Assembly: GCA_023265495.1 (NCBI GenBank)
Contig: JAHFTP010000042.1
Location: 1 to 10,939 of the forward strand
Source: Chlamydiota bacterium
GTDB lineage: Bacteria; Chlamydiota; Chlamydiia; Chlamydiales; Rhabdochlamydiaceae
Direction: 5' to 3'
Length of the DNA: 10,939 nucleotides
Positions 5,925-10,939 of this stretch are shown piece after piece (within the stretch, counting starts at the first letter, position 1; each line of letters begins with the position of its first letter). The notes under the pieces are model-generated. The model was not told the origin of the DNA and ran no database searches. It was given only the letters and a program-made list of their open reading frames with translations. A program made the translations under genes and the position numbers.

Positions 5925-7763
5925 TTACTGCTTGACGCAAGCGTCGAGCTCCTGAACTAAGTAGGTAAAATGAGATAAAAGACTTTTAATTGGATCCGTC
6001 TTTCGCATGTCAACGCCTGCTGCGGAGAGCAGATCCAAAGGATACCCACTCGCTCCTGATGAAATAAATTGTAAATACCTCTTTCTAGCCGGCTCTCCTT
6101 CTTGGAAAAGTTTTTCCACTAGCGCAAAGGCCGCGCTGATCCCTGTAGCATACTGATACACATAAAAGTTGTAATAGAAATGAGGGATACGCGCCCACTC
6201 AATAGTTATTTCTTCATCAATCACCACATCTGGCCCAAAATATTGTTCATTTAACCTTTTATACTCTTGTTTGAGTAAAGCGGGGGTAAGAGGATGTCCT
6301 TCTTCTACCCACCTATGGAGGGTAAGCTCGAACTCTGCAAACATAGTCTGCCTGAAAAAGGTGGCCCTTATGTCATCGATGCGCTGATTGAGCAAAAAGG
6401 CCTTTTCCTTAACGTTGCCAGCCTTCTTTAACATATAGGTAAATAACAGCTGCTCATGGAATGTGGAGGCCACCTCCGCAAGGAAAATGGGGTACTGCGC
6501 ATACTGATAGGGTTGACCTGCATTACTCATATAAGAATGCATGCTATGGCCAGCTTCATGAGAGAGGGTCATCACATCATTGAGCGTACCTTGATAGTTC
6601 ATTAGGATATAGGGCATGCTGTCGTAGCATCCACTCGAGTAGGCGCCGCTTCTTTTTCTAACATTTTCAAAGCGATCTACCCAGCGATCCTGCTTCATCC
6701 CGTTCTCTAAAACAGATTGGTATTCTTTTCCTAGAGGAGCTACCGACTCGATGACCATCTGTTCTGCTTTCTCATAAGAAGCATGGAAGCTCACATCGTC
6801 GATCATGGAAACGTAAAGGTCATATAAATGGAGCTTATCGACTCCTAACACGCCTTTTCTCATACGCATATAGTGATGCAAGCTGGGAAGATGTTCTTTC
6901 ACGCAAGAGATCAATGATAAATAAACGGACTCTTCAATTTGATGAGGGAAAAGTGCCGCCTGCAGCGAGGAGTTAAAAGACCTGGCCTTCCTTTCAAATT
7001 CATGTTTTTCCACGAGCCCTTGTATGAGCTCGCATAGTGTATTTTCATAGTTGCTATAGGTAGATTGCAACTTACAGAACGCTTCTTTTCTCAGCTTGCG
7101 ATCTTTATTTCGCAAGTAGACAAGATAGGTTCCGTGAGTTAACGGATGCTTTTGTCCCTGGCTATCTTCCACATCAGGAAATTTTAAATCAGCATTATTG
7201 AGCGCGCTAAACACTTTCTGAGCTGTCTCCAAAGGTTTGCCTGCAAGCGCCATGAGCATTTCTTGCTCTGCGGGTAACGTATGAGGCTTTAGCCTAACAA
7301 TTTTTTCCAGATACAGACGATATTGCTTAAGGATGTCGCTCCCTAGTAGAGATTGAATCTGATGATCGGCAAGCCGGAGCAGCTGCGGCTCCACCCAAGA
7401 AGAAGCTTGCCTAAACTCATATAACAACCCGACGACCCTATTGTACGCTTTTTTTGCTACCTCTTCCGCTACATCTTCATCATGTCTGAGATGAGCATAT
7501 GTGTAGAGCTTGGACAAATGTCTATCTAAAGCAAGAATAAGATCTAAAGCAGAAGAAAGTTTTGCAGGATCTGCCAGTTTTCCATCAAAAGCAGAAATCT
7601 GAGAAAAACGAGGCCGTCCTTCGCTCTGTCCCACTTGCGAAAGCTCGCTTTCCCACTCCTCCCAGTTTTTATACAAAGCCTCCACATTCCACTTATCCTC
7701 TCGATCTACAAGTGCTCGATCTACCGTTTTTTTGCTCAGACTTTGGGCAGGCGTATTAAACAT
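5925..7763 (-). CDS. pepF: Oligoendopeptidase F (M3B zinc metallopeptidase)
   Basis: A complete 612-residue M3-family metallopeptidase, of normal length for PepF. It cleaves short peptides in the cytoplasm, helping to recycle peptides. The N-terminal helical region (about 25-190) forms the lid, with the M3B-type opening DKWNVEALYKNWEEWE. The catalytic domain has the zinc motif HEAGH at 402-406 (His402, Glu403, His406) in LSHEAGHSMHS, and the third ligand is likely Glu430 in FLAEVASTFHE. The C-terminal PHFYYNFYVYQYATG block closes the active site as in the family. The ATG at 7763 has AAGGAG eight bases upstream. A good promoter lies 37-64 bases upstream, divergent from the large plus-strand gene. 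All key residues are present. Confidence 0.97.
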   Translation of the reverse strand: MFNTPAQSLSKKTVDRALVDREDKWNVEALYKNWEEWESELSQVGQSEGRPRFSQISAFDGKLADPAKLSSALDLILALDRHLSKLYTYAHLRHDEDVAEEVAKKAYNRVVGLLYEFRQASSWVEPQLLRLADHQIQSLLGSDILKQYRLYLEKIVRLKPHTLPAEQEMLMALAGKPLETAQKVFSALNNADLKFPDVEDSQGQKHPLTHGTYLVYLRNKDRKLRKEAFCKLQSTYSNYENTLCELIQGLVEKHEFERKARSFNSSLQAALFPHQIEESVYLSLISCVKEHLPSLHHYMRMRKGVLGVDKLHLYDLYVSMIDDVSFHASYEKAEQMVIESVAPLGKEYQSVLENGMKQDRWVDRFENVRKRSGAYSSGCYDSMPYILMNYQGTLNDVMTLSHEAGHSMHSYMSNAGQPYQYAQYPIFLAEVASTFHEQLLFTYMLKKAGNVKEKAFLLNQRIDDIRATFFRQTMFAEFELTLHRWVEEGHPLTPALLKQEYKRLNEQYFGPDVVIDEEITIEWARIPHFYYNFYVYQYATGISAAFALVEKLFQEGEPARKRYLQFISSGASGYPLDLLSAAGVDMRKTDPIKSLLSHFTYLVQELDACVKQ

Positions 7764-7799
7764 GAGAAGAGCTCCTTGCTTTGCTATTTTTCCTCATGC

Positions 7800-7827
7800 A
7801 TTATTCAAAAATCCCCTCTTAAGTCAA
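7800..7827 (-). promoter_or_regulatory. Putative pepF promoter
   Basis: On the minus strand TTGACT (7827-7822) and AATAAT (7805-7800) are 16 bases apart, each matching 5 of 6 consensus bases. The transcript would begin about 30 bases before the pepF ATG. Confidence 0.55.
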
Positions 7828-7941
7828 GGAAACTACAATTCCCCTATAAGGAAAGAGATCAAAAACAACTTTTACACATGTCAAGGAAAGTTTTATTTAC
7901 CACTACCGAAACATGTAATTTTTATTATTAAACAAACAACA

Positions 7942-7958
7942 AAACAATTAAATTGTTT
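7942..7958. promoter_or_regulatory. 17-bp palindrome upstream of the large-gene promoter
   Basis: AAACAATT and AATTGTTT flank a single A, a perfect 8-1-8 inverted repeat. It lies seven bases before the -35 box of the promoter at 7966-7994, centred about 50 bases before the expected transcript start. That is where an activator or a stimulating AT-rich element would sit. It could equally be chance in a very AT-rich gap. Confidence 0.35.
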
Positions 7959-7965
7959 GCTGCCA

Positions 7966-7994
7966 TAGACAAAATAACAATATTATTATATAAT
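7966..7994 (+). promoter_or_regulatory. Strong sigma70-type promoter for the large plus-strand gene
   Basis: TAGACA (7966-7971) and a consensus TATAAT (7989-7994) are exactly 17 bases apart. Transcription would start near 8001, leaving a leader of about 30 bases before the ATG at 8031. This also argues against translation beginning at the upstream in-frame TTG at 7953, which would precede the promoter. Confidence 0.62.
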
Positions 7995-8030
7995 TATCTT
8001 AATTTTCATCATACAAACAATAGAAAGATA

Positions 8031-10871
8031 ATGTCCTCCACACGCCTAGAGGCAGCATTTGACAGAGGCTCTTTAGCGAGCCTACCAGCCTCTTTAGAAG
8101 ACCTGATAAGGGATTACTCTATACAAGTAGGAGGCGAAAGTAACGGCAGGACCATCTATCATCTCAGCAGAAAACCTCCCTTTGATGCTTCCAGTGCAGC
8201 AGCTTCTTCAAGCGACACGAGCTCTTTAGTTATTCAAGATGACACATTACGACATCTTCTCCAAGTAGCAGCTGTTATTACGTCCGTATCCCCTACAGTG
8301 AGCACTCCCTTTTCTTCCCTTACAGGGAATGCAGATTTTCAATCATTTGCCAAAGAAGTTTGTAGGCTATCAGCCTCCTTTGCAGAAGGAACTCTTATTG
8401 TCGAAGAAGAAGGCCTTGCAGGCGCCCTAGAAAAACCCGCAAATCCATTTATCATACAAGATTCTCCCTTATCTTCTTTCATTACCCTTCTTTCGACTAC
8501 AGACAAACCAAAACAAAAAGAGCTATTTATCAAGGCATTTTCCTCTTTAAGTAGGGAAGACCAGATGCAGCTTGCAAGAGCTTTTTATGAGAAAGCTTGC
8601 AGAGAAGAAGATCGCAAAGCTATCATCCAATCACAAAACCCTGCAGTATTTTCTGCCCTAGAAAAAAGTGATCCCTCTATAAAAGAGAGTCTAAGAGCTG
8701 CCTTATATTCCACTTTACTACCAAGTCTAGTCTTAACAGATGAGGATATTCTTTCCTTTGCGAAGGAACATCTCTATGAGCGATTAGAAGTCCTGCAAGA
8801 AGTTATGAACGAGTTTTTCTTTAGTAGAGCAGTAGAACTCCTACCGTCCGAAGTGCGGAGCGATCTGAACGAAAAGCTAAAACAGCAAGCTAGAGCGACA
8901 GGCATAGTTATCAAAGATCGGGATAGAGATTGGGGCCTCCATCATATCGCATGGGGACTTGCACATTTAGAAGATCGCAGTGAAGCTAAAGATCTCTTGT
9001 TGACACATCTCACCTCTGCCCTATGTAACCCGGATAAAGAGCAAAGACAAAGAGAACTTCATAGAGCAAGAGACACTCTGCTAGCTTCTTGCTCTGAAGA
9101 AACGCTAGCTCTTTTATTTCCTCAATGTCCCATTCTCGCGCCATTATACCGGGGTGAGCGGGCTGTCTTAACAGAGCCCCAAATAGCTGACCTAGATTTT
9201 AGAGCTAAGACCTTGGAAGCCCTACGTCTGTTGCGAAATGACTTTTTAGTGAAATACCCAGCTCTTGCCGAAGCTTTTTCCTCATCTGAGCATCCTCTTT
9301 GTGGCTTATGGAAAGGATGTGCTTATTTTCTTATACTGCATCCCACAGCATATGATGATGGAGCTTTAACAGCCTTTCAAAATCGAGCAAGAACTCTGCT
9401 AGAAGGGATTGCTACCCTCCTAGAAGAACCTCATGCAGACAAAGAGGTCCTACTCCTATTAGAAACTCATCTTAGGCAGCAAGCTCTTTATCCAAATAGA
9501 GAGCTCTTTGCAGACTTCCTGGTCTTGCAAGACCTGAAAAAACGATTCTTAGAGCAGGCCCTCACCGGCAACCTAACTCGTTTTGGGGGCCCTTGCTATA
9601 AAGACATATATACCATTGCTTTCCCTCCGGGAAGAGAAGGGGTAGCCGGCAAATACAAACCAAACCCCCCGGCAACGATAAAGAAGGAGGTCTTAGGGTA
9701 TGATTATGACTCTATCGCCGGCTTTTCTATGACGGCTCCTTCGACCATTTCTGCCATATCTCTAAAAAGCGGACTTTGCTTAATAAAAAATCATTTCCTT
9801 CAGGTCGACACTCTTTTAAGGAATGCAGACAAGCGTAGGGAGGAAGGAGCTCTTCTTCTCGAAAAAAGTTGCCGAGAACAAGCCGAAGACCTACATAATG
9901 AGGCTATAAGGCTATGCTCTTTACTTCCCCCATCTGTGTTGCAACAACTCTATTGCTTTCTGCAAACAATACTCACAATAGAAGGTAGAGAGGCCGTTGG
10001 CCATGATATGTGGTGGGATATTAATGGGCTCCTAGTAGCAGACAAATATAGAGCACGTGCCATTGGAATCTACCTAGAGAGCATAGCCTACCACAACTTT
10101 GCGCTGTCAAATCCTTTCGAAAGAAAAGACTATATAGGTGGTAGCATCCAAAAATGGATTCAAGAACCGGGAAGGAGAGCTTATGATTTGCTTTTAGAGG
10201 ATCCTACGGCCGGAGAGAAATTCAAGAGCATTCCTAAAGCAATAGTGCACCTGTATTGCCTCTTAGGAATAATAAAAGGGTCAAAGGATTGTTCATCGGG
10301 GAACTCCATGATTCTCCTATCTCCCGAAGGGGAATTTGAAAAATTGTTAGATTACGACGATGAACAATCCATGCCAACCATTAACCATTTTTCCCATGTA
10401 AGAATGTGGCAATTTGGCCTTCCTCAGGCAGCCATGCCCTTTGATTGCAGCACGATGCTTATACTTAGCAATCCTCAATTATTAACGAAAATACGCGGTT
10501 ATAATCAGTTCACTAAATCTATCGATGTTTCCTCCGGAACTTTCATGGCATTGGAGCAGCGGATGGCAACTATACAAAGACTCTTTGCAGAAGAATTAAC
10601 CAAGCGAGAAATTTCTTTAACTCCAATGGAGCTCTTTTTCCAAGTATTTGGGGGGAAAACAGAATATACGCACTGGCACAGCAATCGAGGTTGCAACCCC
10701 ATACACATATTCGAATTCAAGTTGGGGAATATAGGAAAAAATCGGTATTACAGTACATCAGATAATCGGCCCTTTTTAAATGAAAACTTCGAAGACCTTT
10801 ACGAAAGTACTGAGTTACAACGCATCCGAGCAAGGGAATTGCGCCCTTTCAAGCTCGAAGTGCACAAGTAG
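8031..10871 (+). CDS. Large hypothetical protein with a divergent PI3/PI4-kinase-like C-terminal domain
   Basis: A 946-residue protein with no signal peptide or clear membrane segment. The start is ATG 8031 (MSSTRLEAAF) with a weak GAAAG upstream; the frame is open to a TTG at 7953, but a strong promoter lies in between. Residues 54-65 are a Ser/Ala-rich linker. About 100-510 look all-helical and are unrecognised. About 520-805 show kinase-like elements in order: VAGKYKP (Lys541 or Lys543 as ATP lysine), KKEVLGYDYD (Glu553), APSTI (570-574), a helical insert, DCSSGN (Asp753, Asn758), LLDYDDE (Asp774) and W-x3-LPQA-x2-PF (793-804). This order and spacing recall phosphatidylinositol 3/4-kinase-like enzymes, especially plant PI4K gamma, where DRHxxN, IDxG and LPQA-like blocks occur. 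The usual Arg-His of the catalytic loop is missing. Whether it phosphorylates lipid, protein or nothing is unknown. A host-directed effector is an inference. Confidence 0.92.
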   Translation: MSSTRLEAAFDRGSLASLPASLEDLIRDYSIQVGGESNGRTIYHLSRKPPFDASSAAASSSDTSSLVIQDDTLRHLLQVAAVITSVSPTVSTPFSSLTGNADFQSFAKEVCRLSASFAEGTLIVEEEGLAGALEKPANPFIIQDSPLSSFITLLSTTDKPKQKELFIKAFSSLSREDQMQLARAFYEKACREEDRKAIIQSQNPAVFSALEKSDPSIKESLRAALYSTLLPSLVLTDEDILSFAKEHLYERLEVLQEVMNEFFFSRAVELLPSEVRSDLNEKLKQQARATGIVIKDRDRDWGLHHIAWGLAHLEDRSEAKDLLLTHLTSALCNPDKEQRQRELHRARDTLLASCSEETLALLFPQCPILAPLYRGERAVLTEPQIADLDFRAKTLEALRLLRNDFLVKYPALAEAFSSSEHPLCGLWKGCAYFLILHPTAYDDGALTAFQNRARTLLEGIATLLEEPHADKEVLLLLETHLRQQALYPNRELFADFLVLQDLKKRFLEQALTGNLTRFGGPCYKDIYTIAFPPGREGVAGKYKPNPPATIKKEVLGYDYDSIAGFSMTAPSTISAISLKSGLCLIKNHFLQVDTLLRNADKRREEGALLLEKSCREQAEDLHNEAIRLCSLLPPSVLQQLYCFLQTILTIEGREAVGHDMWWDINGLLVADKYRARAIGIYLESIAYHNFALSNPFERKDYIGGSIQKWIQEPGRRAYDLLLEDPTAGEKFKSIPKAIVHLYCLLGIIKGSKDCSSGNSMILLSPEGEFEKLLDYDDEQSMPTINHFSHVRMWQFGLPQAAMPFDCSTMLILSNPQLLTKIRGYNQFTKSIDVSSGTFMALEQRMATIQRLFAEELTKREISLTPMELFFQVFGGKTEYTHWHSNRGCNPIHIFEFKLGNIGKNRYYSTSDNRPFLNENFEDLYESTELQRIRARELRPFKLEVHK

Positions 10872-10939
10872 AGTAAACAGATTTCTTTAAATAGCCTCTA
10901 GTGCGCTTTGAGTGTACCATAGTTTTAGATAGCTTATCA
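10872..10939. other. Right-edge non-coding end
   Basis: The last 68 bases after the large gene hold no open frame, hairpin with T-run, or promoter that I can support. The terminator of the large gene may lie beyond the window. Confidence 0.5.

Noticed and set aside
7953..8030. An N-terminal extension of the large protein from an in-frame TTG
   Set aside because: A strong promoter at 7966-7994 lies within it, there is no ribosome site, and the extension is made of AT-rich intergenic sequence.
1..10939. CRISPR arrays, insertion sequences, phage or defence genes
   Set aside because: No spaced direct repeats, transposase, integrase or defence-type domain was seen in any frame; the genes are mostly housekeeping.

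Overview
The window is an AT-rich bacterial chromosome segment carrying ordinary housekeeping genes, most likely from an environmental member of the Chlamydiota (a Parachlamydia-, Waddlia- or Simkania-like endosymbiont). Three things point there. The HU/IHF protein is very close to the chlamydial one as I remember it. The order accA, membrane-anchored YkuD-type protein, HU/IHF resembles the accA-CT266-himD order I recall from Chlamydia trachomatis. Finally, a lone regulatory-type HPr sits among housekeeping genes. This assignment is inference; no search was run.

Left part (1-3992), all on the minus strand. Transcription runs right to left: a small basic hypothetical protein (3933-3577), tyrS with its own promoter (3502-2231), a HU/IHF-family DNA-binding protein (2076-1780) ending in a clear intrinsic terminator (1722-1758), then a probable two-gene operon of a membrane-anchored L,D-transpeptidase-fold protein (1564-473) and accA (from 453, running off the left edge).

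Middle (4039-5818). On the plus strand are rpiA (4039-4743), a 79-bp element whose two 28-bp arms form a perfect inverted repeat (4753-4831), and a stand-alone bifunctional-nuclease-domain (DUF151) protein (4973-5386). They converge on ptsH/HPr (5818-5528, minus).

Right part (5925-10939). pepF, encoding oligoendopeptidase F, is on the minus strand (7763-5925). It is divergent from a 946-residue protein of no obvious annotation (8031-10871, plus). Each of the divergent genes has a good sigma70-type promoter in the 267-bp gap, and a 17-bp perfect palindrome lies just upstream of the plus-strand promoter.

The most interesting object is the 946-residue protein. Its C-terminal part carries an ordered set of motifs that looks like a divergent phosphatidylinositol 3-/4-kinase-type catalytic domain (VAGKYKP, KEV, D-x4-N, LLDYDDE, W-x3-LPQA-x2-PF), behind about 500 residues of helical sequence. 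A eukaryotic-like lipid or protein kinase fold in an intracellular bacterium suggests a host-directed effector, but that is inference. Second in interest are the YkuD-type protein, which keeps the nucleophilic cysteine but lacks both usual histidines, and the 28-bp inverted repeat.

No stretch longer than 300 bases lacks a gene call. I saw no tRNA, rRNA, CRISPR array, transposase or phage gene.
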